DNA from: Agrobacterium sp. a22-2
GTDB taxonomy: Bacteria; Pseudomonadota; Alphaproteobacteria; Rhizobiales; Rhizobiaceae
Reading direction: 5' to 3'
Length of the DNA: 64,000 nt
Assembly (NCBI RefSeq): GCF_012276985.1
Contig: NZ_JAAXMM010000007.1
Span: 246,777-310,776 of the forward strand
Below, piece by piece: positions 52,079 to 60,906 of this stretch (its first letter is position 1; each line of letters begins with the position of its first letter). The position numbers and the translations under genes were made by a program. The notes under the pieces are model-generated. The model had not been told where the DNA came from, did not search any database, and saw only the letters and a program-made list of their open reading frames with translations.

Positions 52079-53770
52079 ATGCAGAATGCGAGCCAGCGCA
52101 TCGGGCGCAACGACATCGCCGACATCTATCCGCTCGCCCAGATGCAGGAGGGCATCCTTTTTCATTCGGTTTCCTCCCCCGGGGACGGCCTCTACATGCC
52201 GCAAACGGCGCTGCGCATCACCGGCCGCGTCGATGCGGACGTTCTGAAGGCGGCATGGCAAGGTGCAATCGACCGTCATCCGATCCTGCGCTCGGGGTTC
52301 TTCTGGGAAGAGCGGGACGAGCCGTTCCAGATCGTATTCCGCAGCGTTGCGGTGGCTTTCACCGCACTCGACTGGACCGGTGCCGATCCCGCGACCGAGC
52401 GGGATCGTCTGTCGGCGCTCTTTTCCGCCAACAGGGCGGAGCCCTTCAATCTTCGCCGGCCGCCTCTCATCCGCGTCCAATGGATCCGGGCGGGAGAGGA
52501 CCGTTCGATCATGGTTGCCTGCTACCACCATATCATCCTAGACGGCTGGTCGATCCGCCAACTGCTCGACGAGGTGCTTGCGCTCTATCGGCGCGCCATA
52601 GGCGACGCCGGCGCTGCCCTTCCGCCAGCCCGTCCCTACGGCGACTATATCGGCTGGCTCAAGAAGCGAGAGCAGGCTGCCTCGCTTCGTTTCTGGCATG
52701 ATCGACTGGAGGGATTTGCGGGCGCGACGCGGCTGCTCGCAAAGCAGCTGACCAGAAATTTCGAACGGCAGCGCTGGGAATTTCCCCAGCCCCTCTATCA
52801 AGCCATGCTAGCCTACTGCGCCACCTCCGGCCTCACGCTCAACACGCTATTACAAGGCGCACTCGCCTTGCTGATCGCGCGGCAGACCCACAGCCGCGAC
52901 CTTATCTTCGGCACAACGACGGCCGGGCGGCCGGCGACGCTCGAGGGTGCGACGACGATGATCGGCCTCTTCATCAACACGCTGCCTGTCCGTGTCCGAA
53001 TAGAGGACGGACAATCCCTCGGCGACTGGCTCGCGACCCTCCAGAGCGCACATGCCGTGACGAGTGAGCACGACTATGTGCCGCTCGCCGCGATCCAGGG
53101 CCGAGGCGTCTCGCTCTTTGATACGCTGCTCGTCGTCGAGAATTTTGCCACGCAGCCGAAGCGGCCGGATGCTGCGTCGTTCTTGAAGACGGAAGGCATC
53201 GATTTCGATGAGCGAACGCATTTTCCGTTAACGCTCTGGGCGACACCGCATTCGGCGGGTCTAACGCTGATGGCGGGTTTCAGCGGTGATTTACTCTCGC
53301 CGGAGACCGTCGAGGCACTGCTCGAAAGGCTGGGCGACATCGTCTCCATCATGATTGGCTCGCCCTCAGCAGACCTGCGCGCACTTATTGATCAACTCCC
53401 CCCACAGATGATTGCCCCCGGCCTTTCAAGGACCGGTTTTCAGGATCCGACACGTTCGAAAGCACCGGAACAGGCGCCGCCGAACACACCGAAATCCGCG
53501 ACGCCTTCGACCACGGAGATAACGCTCGCTCGCATCTGGACGGAGGTGCTCAAGTGTGGCCCCCTTGACGGCCGGGCCAATTTCTTCGAGCTTGGCGGCC
53601 ATTCGCTGCTTGCCGCGCGGGTCGTCAGCCGGCTTCGCATAGAGCTTCGCATGCCGGTGCCGGTGCGCGCGCTTTTCGAGCGCCCTGTCCTGGCGGACCT
53701 TGCGGCCTATATCGATAACCTGGGTTCGCAGGAAACCCCGCCTGCAGGCCATGTCGAGATCGAGATATGA
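52079..53770 (+). CDS. NRPS C-T didomain protein without adenylation domain
   Basis: 563 residues from the ATG at 52079 (GAGGA 5 bases upstream; the longer frame overlaps the previous gene by 40 bases and lacks a site). The condensation domain, about residues 10-440, opens with IYPLAQMQEGILFHSV and has YHHIILDGWSI; this opening is typical of C domains that accept a D-configured donor, matching the epimerase just upstream. A carrier domain follows near 490-550 with FFELGGHSLLAARVV. There is no A domain, so the carrier is loaded in trans or passes the chain on through transfer. It is a likely bridge between the epimerising NRPS and the reductase NRPS. Confidence 0.9.
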   Translation: MQNASQRIGRNDIADIYPLAQMQEGILFHSVSSPGDGLYMPQTALRITGRVDADVLKAAWQGAIDRHPILRSGFFWEERDEPFQIVFRSVAVAFTALDWTGADPATERDRLSALFSANRAEPFNLRRPPLIRVQWIRAGEDRSIMVACYHHIILDGWSIRQLLDEVLALYRRAIGDAGAALPPARPYGDYIGWLKKREQAASLRFWHDRLEGFAGATRLLAKQLTRNFERQRWEFPQPLYQAMLAYCATSGLTLNTLLQGALALLIARQTHSRDLIFGTTTAGRPATLEGATTMIGLFINTLPVRVRIEDGQSLGDWLATLQSAHAVTSEHDYVPLAAIQGRGVSLFDTLLVVENFATQPKRPDAASFLKTEGIDFDERTHFPLTLWATPHSAGLTLMAGFSGDLLSPETVEALLERLGDIVSIMIGSPSADLRALIDQLPPQMIAPGLSRTGFQDPTRSKAPEQAPPNTPKSATPSTTEITLARIWTEVLKCGPLDGRANFFELGGHSLLAARVVSRLRIELRMPVPVRALFERPVLADLAAYIDNLGSQETPPAGHVEIEI

Positions 53771-54513
53771 ATGCAATGCTGTCTCGCCCCGTGCTTCTCT
53801 GCCTGCCACCGGCGGGCGCCGGGGCTGGTTTTTTCCGCAACTGGACACGGATCGCGCCGTGCACGATGACGGTGCATCCGGTGGCGCTGCCGGGCCGCGA
53901 GACGCGCTATACCGAACCCATGCCACGATCGATCGACGCGCTTGCCGATCAGCTTGCCGCGGAGCTTGAGCCCTATATCGGCGGGCGGTATGCGATCTTC
54001 GGCTATTCGATGGGCGCCCTGCTCGGTTATGAAATTGCCCGCCGCTTCTCGGGCGCAGGCTTACGACCGCCGGAAGTTTTCTTCGCGCTCGGATGCAACG
54101 CGCCGGACCGCATGGTCTACAAGCGTGACCCGTTTCACACGATGGAGCCTGTCGCCTTTCGCCAGGCGCTTGTCGAACTCGGCGGAACCGACGCAGAGAT
54201 CCTGAACAATCCGGAGGCGATGGAGATTTTCGAGCCGATGCTGCGTAGCGACTTCCGTATCTGCGAGACCTATACGCATGACGCGGCGCGTGGCGCACTC
54301 GATTGTCCCGCCCATATTTTTCTCTCCGATGCGGACGCCTTTGTGGATAAGCAGGCCGCCGCCGCTTGGTCCGATTTCGTGACAGGAGGCACGAGCCTGC
54401 ATCAGGTCACGGGGCCGCATATGCTCGAACGCTCCGTCCTGGACACGCTTCCGGCACAGTTGGAAGCCCTCTGGTTCGCAACGGGCGAAAGCCGCCCCCG
54501 CCGTCAGGCTTGA
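53767..54513 (+). CDS. Type II thioesterase
   Basis: 248 residues of alpha/beta-hydrolase type. It has CLPPAGAGAGFFRNW near residue 12, the nucleophile elbow YAIFGYSMGALLGYEIARRF near 75 (Ser in G-x-S-x-G), Asp in IFLSDADAFVD near 180, and His in VTGPHMLERS near 218. Type II thioesterases remove stalled or wrong acyl groups from carrier domains. It overlaps the C-T gene by ATGA and ends 4 bases before the FhuF-type reductase gene. Since the main product appears to be released reductively, proofreading is the likely role, although hydrolytic release cannot be excluded. Confidence 0.92.
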   Translation: MNAMLSRPVLLCLPPAGAGAGFFRNWTRIAPCTMTVHPVALPGRETRYTEPMPRSIDALADQLAAELEPYIGGRYAIFGYSMGALLGYEIARRFSGAGLRPPEVFFALGCNAPDRMVYKRDPFHTMEPVAFRQALVELGGTDAEILNNPEAMEIFEPMLRSDFRICETYTHDAARGALDCPAHIFLSDADAFVDKQAAAAWSDFVTGGTSLHQVTGPHMLERSVLDTLPAQLEALWFATGESRPRRQA

Positions 54514-54517
54514 GACC

Positions 54518-55372
54518 ATGATGGCTGCGATTGAAACCCCAAGGGCAGAGGAGGCGCTGGTCCAGCGCGCGCTCGAAGCGCAGGCCGCCTACATGCCGGA
54601 TGTCCGCGCGGACACCGGCCCGCTCGGCGCGGGATGGACAACGGCCGAGGCCTTCTTCTCCGACGAGGTGGCTCTCGGCGAATTTCTCGCCTTCGAGCAA
54701 TCGCTGAACGAAGGCACCGACCTTAGGACCGCGGCGGCGCTGCTGATGACCGACTACGGCTACATTCTGGCCGCTGCTGCCGTCCCTCTCTTCACCGGTT
54801 TCGGCCTCGTTCCCGACCTTTCGCCAGCCTCCGTCGCGCTTTCCTTCTACACGACGGAGGAGCCGCATGACGGGAAGATGCAACGGACACGCCGCGCCCA
54901 TGTCCGTTTCCTCGAAGAAATATTTCGGCAGGGCCAGTTGGACGACGTCGCTGACGGGGAACGGTTCCGGGTTGAAATCGAGCGGCATTTTCGCCCCGTC
55001 ATCGAAGCGATCCACCTTCGCGCACGCCTCTCCCGCGCAGCGCTCTGGCGGCTCGCCGCCGATGCGATCGCCGGTCGCTTTCTCGATTCCGGCCGCCGGT
55101 TCGGCACAGTTGAGGTCGCCAGGGCGTCGGCGATGCGGATTCTCAAAGTACCCGGTTCGCCACTTGCCAATCGCCAGCTCCACTATTTCGACCTGACGGT
55201 ACTCGACAGTCATCAACAGGAATTTTCCTACGCATTCCGCCAACGCGGTGGCTGCTGCCGGTTTTATCAGGTCGAGGGTGGCGAATACTGTCCAACCTGC
55301 GTCCTGAAAGACCCTGCCGAACGAGACGAAGAACTGCGTCTGGCCATGCGCCGACACCTCGGTCTAGCCTGA
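54518..55372 (+). CDS. FhuF-like ferric-siderophore reductase, [2Fe-2S]
   Basis: 284 residues. The diagnostic end is GGCCRFYQVEGGEYCPTCVL, spacing C-C-x10-C-x2-C, the unusual iron-sulphur site of FhuF. The preceding part is helical, with ALLMTDYGYILAAAAVPLFT and the long FRVEIERHFRPVIEAIHLRA helix. FhuF proteins reduce Fe(III) in the cytoplasm to release it from the siderophore. It is the last gene of the right arm, just before the receptor with its own ECF-type promoter, linking biosynthesis with iron release. ATG 54518 or 54521 are both possible. Confidence 0.85.
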   Translation: MMAAIETPRAEEALVQRALEAQAAYMPDVRADTGPLGAGWTTAEAFFSDEVALGEFLAFEQSLNEGTDLRTAAALLMTDYGYILAAAAVPLFTGFGLVPDLSPASVALSFYTTEEPHDGKMQRTRRAHVRFLEEIFRQGQLDDVADGERFRVEIERHFRPVIEAIHLRARLSRAALWRLAADAIAGRFLDSGRRFGTVEVARASAMRILKVPGSPLANRQLHYFDLTVLDSHQQEFSYAFRQRGGCCRFYQVEGGEYCPTCVLKDPAERDEELRLAMRRHLGLA

Positions 55373-55403
55373 CCGACAATTTGGATAAACTTTTCTCCAA
55401 ACC

Positions 55404-55434
55404 AGAGTCCCAAATCCGGAAAAGCAATCGTCTA
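55404..55434 (+). promoter_or_regulatory. Candidate ECF-sigma promoter of the TonB receptor gene
   Basis: AGAGTCCCAAA (55404-55414), 14 bases, CGTCTA (55429-55434). The same two blocks with the same spacing occur before fecR at 62577-62607. The -10-like CGTCTA lies about 78 bases before the receptor ATG. A shared bipartite motif upstream of a receptor gene and an anti-sigma gene, with an ECF sigma gene in the same locus, is what autoregulation by a FecI-type sigma factor looks like. Direct proof is lacking. Confidence 0.65.
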
Positions 55435-55441
55435 ACACACA

Positions 55442-55460
55442 AGCAGCATGTGTTGCTGCT
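55442..55460 (+). repeat. Hairpin-forming inverted repeat in the receptor leader
   Basis: AGCAGCA (55442-55448), loop TGTGT, TGCTGCT (55454-55460): a perfect 7-bp stem. It starts 8 bases after the -10-like element of the ECF promoter, so it would lie at the 5' end of the receptor mRNA. It has no U tract, so it is not a simple terminator. It may protect the mRNA end or bind a regulator. Confidence 0.45.
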
Positions 55461-55511
55461 CCTAGTGGTGGGCCGCGGAGCGTTGAGCGCCGTACGATTT
55501 TGGGGGTTTCG

Positions 55512-57908
55512 ATGATTAAAACTAATTCCGCGTGGGGCGGAGCCAGAACAGGCTTCAGGCGGATCCTTCTGATGACGGGAACGGCGCTCGCGATGCTGAC
55601 CCCCGTCTTGCCGGTGATGATGCCGGAGGCGCTGGCACAGGCGACAGCGCAATCGATCTCCGTCCCGGCCGGCCCCCTGACGCCGGCGCTCAACAGCCTC
55701 GCCGCCCAGACCGGCCTCCAAATCCTGTTCGATGCGTCGGTCGCCACGGGAAAGACGACCCGCGGCGTGAGCGGCACGATCACGCCCGAACAGGCGCTGA
55801 ACTCCGTGCTCGCAGGCACTGGCGTTGACGCGCGCTTTGCGGGCAGCAGACAGGTAACGCTGCAGGCCGGCCCTTCCACCTCCGGCGCGTCATCGGAAGG
55901 CACGACGGAACTTGAACCTATCGTTATCTACGGCGCACGCAATTCGGCGACCTTGGGCGGCACGACGAGCAGCGTCGCCATTTTGAATGCCGAGAGCCTG
56001 GCGGAGAGCCAGATCCGCACCACGCAAGACACCTATCGCCGCATGGCGAACGTGCTGGATAGCGCAACGGTCAATGCCGGTTTCGTCATCCGCGGCATGA
56101 GCTCCGAAGGGCTAGTGGCTTCCGGCGGACCCGCCGGCTCGGTCTATGTCGACGGCATCCTCCAGACGAGGTACAATGCACGCTTCGGCGCGCGCAATCT
56201 CTGGGACGTGGAACAGGTCGAGGTCTATCGCGGACCGCAGTCGACGCTATCTGGCCGTGCAGCCATGACGGGGGCGATCTACATCAAGTCCAAAGATCCA
56301 ACCTTCGAAAAGGAAGGGGAGATTTCCACCACGGTCGGTAGCAACGACCTGGTGGGTACCGCCTTCATGTACAATACGCCGATTGTCGAGGACCAGATCG
56401 CGCTGCGCATTTCTGGCGCCTTCGAGCGTTCGCACGCCGAGCCCACCTATTCCGACTTCAAGATATTCGACAATTACGACGACCTGACGACGGATATCAG
56501 CGGCGTGCTGCGCGCCAAGCTGCTGATCACACCATCGGAAATGCCGGATACCCGTGCGCTTCTCACTTATTCCTACTCAAACGATCGGCCGAACGACGCT
56601 CTCGTCGGCCTGTATACGGGCCGCGGCGACTTCAACAATACTCCGGTCACCTATACGGAATATCGTTGGACCGAGACGCACAATCTCGGACTTGAGATCA
56701 CGCACGATATTTCTGACACACTGCGCTTCACCTCGCAGACCGGCTATCAATACGGTATCAACAACCGGCGCTCCATTGACTATGGCACCGAAGGCGTCAT
56801 CAACGGCATCACCGGCGAGGACGACAACTCCATATTCACCCAGGAGTTCCGCCTGAACTATGAAGGCGATCGCTGGAAATGGGTGACTGGCGTCTACGGC
56901 AGCTACGAAATCTGGGATGGCGCAACAGACATCGTCGCGTTCGACTTCTATCAGCAGAGCGATACGCAACGCCGCCGAACGTCGAACCTAGCCGTCTTCG
57001 GTGAGGCGACCTATGAATTCGCTCCGACCTGGTTCGCGACACTCGGTGGACGCCTGGACTATCTGAAAGACAAGGATCACCAGCAGAACTATTTCGGCGT
57101 GATTGATCCCTCAGCGGTCCTGACTGGTGAGCCGTCGTCTCTCAGCGAGTTGAACTTCGTACCGAAGGTCGGCCTTTCAAAGGAGTTCGGTGACAACCAG
57201 ACCGTTGGCCTCACCTACACTCAAGGCTTCCGGTCTGGTGGTTCCTATTTCGACCGCGTGACCGGCGAACTTGGCACCTACGATCCAGAATACTCCCAGA
57301 ATGTCGAACTCTCGTACAAGGGAACACTGATCGACGACCGGCTGACACTGAATGCCAACCTCTTCTATACGAAATACGACGATCAGCAGGTCGAAATTCG
57401 CCCCGATCCGACGATCCCGGGCTACCGCATCATTTCGAATGCCGCAACGTCGCGGGCATGGGGTTTCGAGATCGAGCCGACCTTCGAGGTCACCGATCAG
57501 TTCACCGCCTTCGCGTCAATCGGCTACCTGAACACCAAGTTCATCGACTTCAACCACGCGGCCCTCAGCGAACCGCAGGATGGCAAGTCCTTTCCCGAAG
57601 CACCGGAATGGAGCCTGGGCTTTGGCGGCCGGTATGAATTCAAAAACGGTGTCTTCGTCGGCGCCGATGCCAAATACACGACCGGCTATAATTCGCGCTT
57701 CGGCACGAACGGCATGTACGAGATCGACCCCCGTTTCATCTTGAACTCACAGGTGGGCTTCAAGAAGGACAATTGGGAAGTCACCGCCTTCGCAGAGAAC
57801 CTGACGGACGAGAAATACTTCACGCTTATTGATCCCGATTATTCGCTGCCCTTCGCTCAGGCCGGCAAGCGCCGCTCCTTCGGCTTGAACCTCCGGACAA
57901 AGTTCTGA
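55512..57908 (+). CDS. TonB-dependent siderophore receptor with STN signalling domain
   Basis: 798 residues from the ATG at 55512. Signal peptide with cleavage near ALAQA (about residue 43). The STN (secretin/TonB short N-terminal) domain runs about 48-115: SISVPAGPLTPALNSLAAQT, GLQILFDASVATGKTTRGVS, EQALNSVLAGTGVDARF. A TonB-box-like LEPIVIYGAR follows, then the plug (RGMSSEGL, VYVDGILQTRYNARFG, WDVEQVEVYRGPQSTLSGRA), and a 22-strand type barrel ending in aromatic-terminated FGLNLRTKF. The STN domain shows it is a transducer that signals to a FecR-type anti-sigma factor, which is encoded downstream. It should bind the ferric siderophore made by this locus. Confidence 0.94.
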   Translation: MIKTNSAWGGARTGFRRILLMTGTALAMLTPVLPVMMPEALAQATAQSISVPAGPLTPALNSLAAQTGLQILFDASVATGKTTRGVSGTITPEQALNSVLAGTGVDARFAGSRQVTLQAGPSTSGASSEGTTELEPIVIYGARNSATLGGTTSSVAILNAESLAESQIRTTQDTYRRMANVLDSATVNAGFVIRGMSSEGLVASGGPAGSVYVDGILQTRYNARFGARNLWDVEQVEVYRGPQSTLSGRAAMTGAIYIKSKDPTFEKEGEISTTVGSNDLVGTAFMYNTPIVEDQIALRISGAFERSHAEPTYSDFKIFDNYDDLTTDISGVLRAKLLITPSEMPDTRALLTYSYSNDRPNDALVGLYTGRGDFNNTPVTYTEYRWTETHNLGLEITHDISDTLRFTSQTGYQYGINNRRSIDYGTEGVINGITGEDDNSIFTQEFRLNYEGDRWKWVTGVYGSYEIWDGATDIVAFDFYQQSDTQRRRTSNLAVFGEATYEFAPTWFATLGGRLDYLKDKDHQQNYFGVIDPSAVLTGEPSSLSELNFVPKVGLSKEFGDNQTVGLTYTQGFRSGGSYFDRVTGELGTYDPEYSQNVELSYKGTLIDDRLTLNANLFYTKYDDQQVEIRPDPTIPGYRIISNAATSRAWGFEIEPTFEVTDQFTAFASIGYLNTKFIDFNHAALSEPQDGKSFPEAPEWSLGFGGRYEFKNGVFVGADAKYTTGYNSRFGTNGMYEIDPRFILNSQVGFKKDNWEVTAFAENLTDEKYFTLIDPDYSLPFAQAGKRRSFGLNLRTKF

Positions 57909-57916
57909 TTGCCATG

Positions 57917-57947
57917 ACTGCGGGGCGGTGCCCCGCAGTCTTTTTTC
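57917..57947 (+). terminator. Rho-independent terminator after the receptor gene
   Basis: GACTGCGGGG, a short GC loop, then CCCCGCAGTC and six T residues. A strong canonical terminator 9 bases after the receptor stop and only 16 bases before the binding-protein ATG. It should separate, or attenuate, transcription between receptor and ABC genes. Confidence 0.88.
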
Positions 57948-57962
57948 ATTCTCGGTAACGAA

Positions 57963-58898
57963 ATGGTGCCCGTCTTGCGCTTCTGTCTCGCTCTTCTCGC
58001 TTTCCTTCTTCCGGTGTCGTTTGCGCATGCGACCTGTGACGGCAAGGCCATCACCGACGAGGTTTATAACCCGCCCTTCTGTATTCCGGCGGAGCCCAAA
58101 CGGATTGTCACGCTCGACCCGCTGATCACGCTTGGAATGCTGATCGAGCTCAAGGCACCTGTCGTCGCAACTCCCTATATGGCCATCACCGAGGACGAGG
58201 TCCTCAACGTGGTGAAGGCTCAGAAGATGGTCGATCTCGGCAATCCCAAGGAACCAAGCCTTGAGCGCGTCGCGGCGCTAAAGCCGGATCTCATCATCGG
58301 TTCGGCTGAAGCGCATTCGACAATCTACGAACAGGCCACAAAGATTGCGCCAACTGTCTTGTTCAAGCATATGGACTGGAAGAGATATCTTGAGCGCCTT
58401 TCCCAGGTGACCGGCCGCGAAGGCGTGGCGAATGCGTCGCTTGAGGCATACGATGCCCGCATCGCGGCGATCCGAGAACGGATGAAGGACAGGAAACTGA
58501 CCGTCTCGACCGTCCGTTTCGCGCCGGATCGCTTCGTCGTCTTCGTTGACGGACCGGACGCTTACGCCCCCTTTGCGGTGTTACATGAGGCGGGCGTGAA
58601 GCGCACCGCTTACGAGACGGTCACGGATGGCACGATCGTCAAGCGGCCGGACTGGGAGGAACTCGCCAATCTCGACGGCGACGTGCTGCTCTATGTTTCC
58701 GCCAGTGGCTTCGAGAGCGGTCCGGACGACGCTCTGGAAAAGCAGGTGACCGAAAACCCGCTGTGGCAATTGCTGCCGGCAGTCCAGGCCGGACGCGCCC
58801 ATCGGGTCGATCGAGGCCCCTGGCAGGGCTTCCACGGCATCAGTTCGGCGAACCGCATCCTTGACGACATTGAGCGCTATATCCTGGTGGATCAATGA
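57963..58898 (+). CDS. Ferric-siderophore ABC transporter substrate-binding protein (FecB/FepB class)
   Basis: 311 residues. Signal peptide VLRFCLALLAFLLPVSFAHA, cleavage near residue 23. The mature part has the cluster A-8 binding-protein layout: PKRIVTLDPLITLGMLIELK, KMVDLGNPKEPSLERVAALK, PDLIIGSAEAHSTIYEQATK, then APTVLFKHMDWKRYLERLSQ and the long connecting helix. It carries the ferric siderophore across the periplasm. It lies directly after a strong terminator and before the first permease, which it overlaps by ATGA. The promoter for this ABC set is not visible in the 15-base gap, so it may depend on read-through. Confidence 0.92.
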   Translation: MVPVLRFCLALLAFLLPVSFAHATCDGKAITDEVYNPPFCIPAEPKRIVTLDPLITLGMLIELKAPVVATPYMAITEDEVLNVVKAQKMVDLGNPKEPSLERVAALKPDLIIGSAEAHSTIYEQATKIAPTVLFKHMDWKRYLERLSQVTGREGVANASLEAYDARIAAIRERMKDRKLTVSTVRFAPDRFVVFVDGPDAYAPFAVLHEAGVKRTAYETVTDGTIVKRPDWEELANLDGDVLLYVSASGFESGPDDALEKQVTENPLWQLLPAVQAGRAHRVDRGPWQGFHGISSANRILDDIERYILVDQ

Positions 58899-59923
58899 CA
58901 GACCGAAGGGCGGGCCGCCTTACTACGGCCGATGGCGCACGTATGCTCGTGCTCTCAGCCCTCCTCTGTCTTCTCGTACTTGCCGCAATGAGCGCCGTCG
59001 CAATCGGCACGGTAGTCATACCGTTTTCCCACATCACAGCGGCGATCTTTCAGTTCGACGGCTCGCGCGACCATCTGCTCGTGATGACCATCCGACTGCC
59101 CCGCGTCATCGCCGCGCTTCTTGCCGGCAGCGCGCTCGCCGTCTCCGGCGCCATCATGCAGGCCGTCACGAACAACCCGCTTGCCTCGCCCGGTCTGCTC
59201 GGCATCAACGCCGGCGCAGCCTTTGCAGTCGTCACAGTGATGAGCCTCTTTGGTGCCGGCGTTGGCGACATCTATGTTTGGTTCTCCTTTCTCGGTGCCG
59301 CCATCGCCGCCATCATCGTCTATGCACTGGGCTCCTTCGGCGCGATCGGACACTCACCTCTAGGACTCGTGCTCGCGGGTGTCATCGTCGCAACCTTCCT
59401 AACCTCGCTCACCACCGCCGTGTTAATCTTCGACCAGAACACGCTTGATGCCGTGCGCCTCTGGACCGCCGGCTCGGTGACGGGGCGAACCATGGCACAG
59501 GCGAGAACCGTTGCACCTTGTATTCTGACCGGCCTCGTCGCAGCGCTCCTTCTCGGCCGGCATCTCACGACGCTCAGTCTCGGGGCGGATGCGTCACGCT
59601 CGCTCGGGCAGAACCCGATCGTCTGGCGCGGCGCATCGGTCGCCATCGTCATCCTGCTTGCGGGCGGCGCCGTAGCACTGGCAGGACCAATCGGTTTTGT
59701 GGGCCTCGTAGTCCCGCATATCGTGCGGATGTGTATCGGCGTCGATTATCGTTGGGTCGTTCCCTTCTCTGCCCTCGGCGGTGCACTGCTGGTGGTCATC
59801 GCCGATATGCTCGGGCGACTTGTCTTTGGAAGCCAGAGCTTTCCGGTGGGCGTGACGATCGCGCTCGTTGGCGCACCGTTCTTCCTCTATCTTGCCCGAA
59901 CACGGCTGAGGGGTGAGACATGA
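58895..59923 (+). CDS. Ferric-siderophore ABC permease (FecCD/BtuC family), first subunit
   Basis: 342 residues, about ten membrane segments. FecCD signatures: TIRLPRVIAALLAGSALAVS, GAIMQAVTNNPLASPGLLGI, NAGAAFAVVTVMSLFGAG, and near the end GGAVALAGPIGFVGLVVPHI with VRMCIGVDYRWVVPFSALGG, the cytoplasmic loop that docks the ATPase, then ADMLGRLVFGSQSFPVGVTI. Forms the inner-membrane channel with the next gene product. Coupled to both neighbours by ATGA overlaps. Confidence 0.94.
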   Translation: MTDRRAGRLTTADGARMLVLSALLCLLVLAAMSAVAIGTVVIPFSHITAAIFQFDGSRDHLLVMTIRLPRVIAALLAGSALAVSGAIMQAVTNNPLASPGLLGINAGAAFAVVTVMSLFGAGVGDIYVWFSFLGAAIAAIIVYALGSFGAIGHSPLGLVLAGVIVATFLTSLTTAVLIFDQNTLDAVRLWTAGSVTGRTMAQARTVAPCILTGLVAALLLGRHLTTLSLGADASRSLGQNPIVWRGASVAIVILLAGGAVALAGPIGFVGLVVPHIVRMCIGVDYRWVVPFSALGGALLVVIADMLGRLVFGSQSFPVGVTIALVGAPFFLYLARTRLRGET

Positions 59924-60906
59924 TCCGGCTTTTCATCGCCCTCACGCTTCTGCTCGCCCTTCTGGTCGCCGCAAGTCTCGCCTTCGGCGACGTTTCACTG
60001 ACCTGGCAGGAACTCTATCATGCCCTGACCGGGACGGGCGATCCGGATCTGCAGAGTGCGATGATTGTCTTCGACCTTCGCCTGCCGCGTATCCTTCTCG
60101 CGCTCCTCGTGGGTGTGGCGCTCGCGACCGCCGGCACGATGACGCTGGCCATCATGCGCAATCCGCTGGCCGAACCGGGTGTTCTCGGCATTAACAGCGG
60201 CGCAGCGGCCGCGGCCATGGCAGTCATCGTCCTGGTCCAGGATCCGCCCGTCGCGCTCTTGCAGGCGGCAGGCTTCTTGGGAGCAGCGGCGATGGCACTC
60301 GCGGTCTACGCGCTCGCCTGGCGCGGCGGCACATCCTCGCTTCGCATCATTCTGATTGGCATCGGACTTTCCTCGCTCGCCACGGCCGGCACGACCTTCC
60401 TCTCCGCCTTCGGCGATATTGGCGACGTGCAACGGGCGATGGTCTGGCTGGCGGGCAGTGTCTACGATGCCAACATGGTCAAGGTTCGGCTGCTTGCCCT
60501 CTGGCTCATTGTCCCCGTCACGCTTGCCCTTCTCACCGCGCGCGAACTTGATCTCATCCGTTTCGGTGACGACTTTGCAACGAGCCTCGGGCAGCCGGTT
60601 GATCTTGTGCGGGGCCTAGTGATTGTGCTTGTCACATTGCTTTCGGGCGCAGCCGTCGCCGTCTCCGGTCTCATCGGCTTCGTCGGCCTCATCGCGCCGC
60701 ATATTGCACGCCGCTTGGTCGGGGCCTCGCATGGTCGGATACTTCCGGTCGCCGCTCTTATCGGCGCCTGCCTTGTCGTTGCCGCGGATCTCATCGGCCG
60801 CCTCATCCTGCCGCCGGCGCAGCTTCCGGCCGGTATCGTCACTGGGCTCGTCGGAGCCCCTTTCTTTGCCTATCTTCTATGGAGACGCCGCCATGACCAT
60901 GGATAA
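59920..60906 (+). CDS. Ferric-siderophore ABC permease (FecCD/BtuC family), second subunit
   Basis: 328 residues. Same fold as its neighbour: DLRLPRILLALLVGVALATA, GTMTLAIMRNPLAEPGVLGI, NSGAAAAAMAVI, and GAAVAVSGLIGFVGLIAPHI, ARRLVGASHGRILPVAALIG, ADLIGRLILPPAQLPAGIVT. The conserved G-x-P-x-L-G-x-N/I-x-G-A block is present. It pairs with the first permease as a heterodimeric channel. The ATPase gene starts 14 bases before its stop. Confidence 0.93.
   Translation: MIRLFIALTLLLALLVAASLAFGDVSLTWQELYHALTGTGDPDLQSAMIVFDLRLPRILLALLVGVALATAGTMTLAIMRNPLAEPGVLGINSGAAAAAMAVIVLVQDPPVALLQAAGFLGAAAMALAVYALAWRGGTSSLRIILIGIGLSSLATAGTTFLSAFGDIGDVQRAMVWLAGSVYDANMVKVRLLALWLIVPVTLALLTARELDLIRFGDDFATSLGQPVDLVRGLVIVLVTLLSGAAVAVSGLIGFVGLIAPHIARRLVGASHGRILPVAALIGACLVVAADLIGRLILPPAQLPAGIVTGLVGAPFFAYLLWRRRHDHG

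Noticed and set aside
60623..60892. Upstream extension of the ABC ATPase frame
   Set aside because: It overlaps the permease gene in another frame; the ATG at 60893 with GGAG upstream gives a normal-length ATPase.
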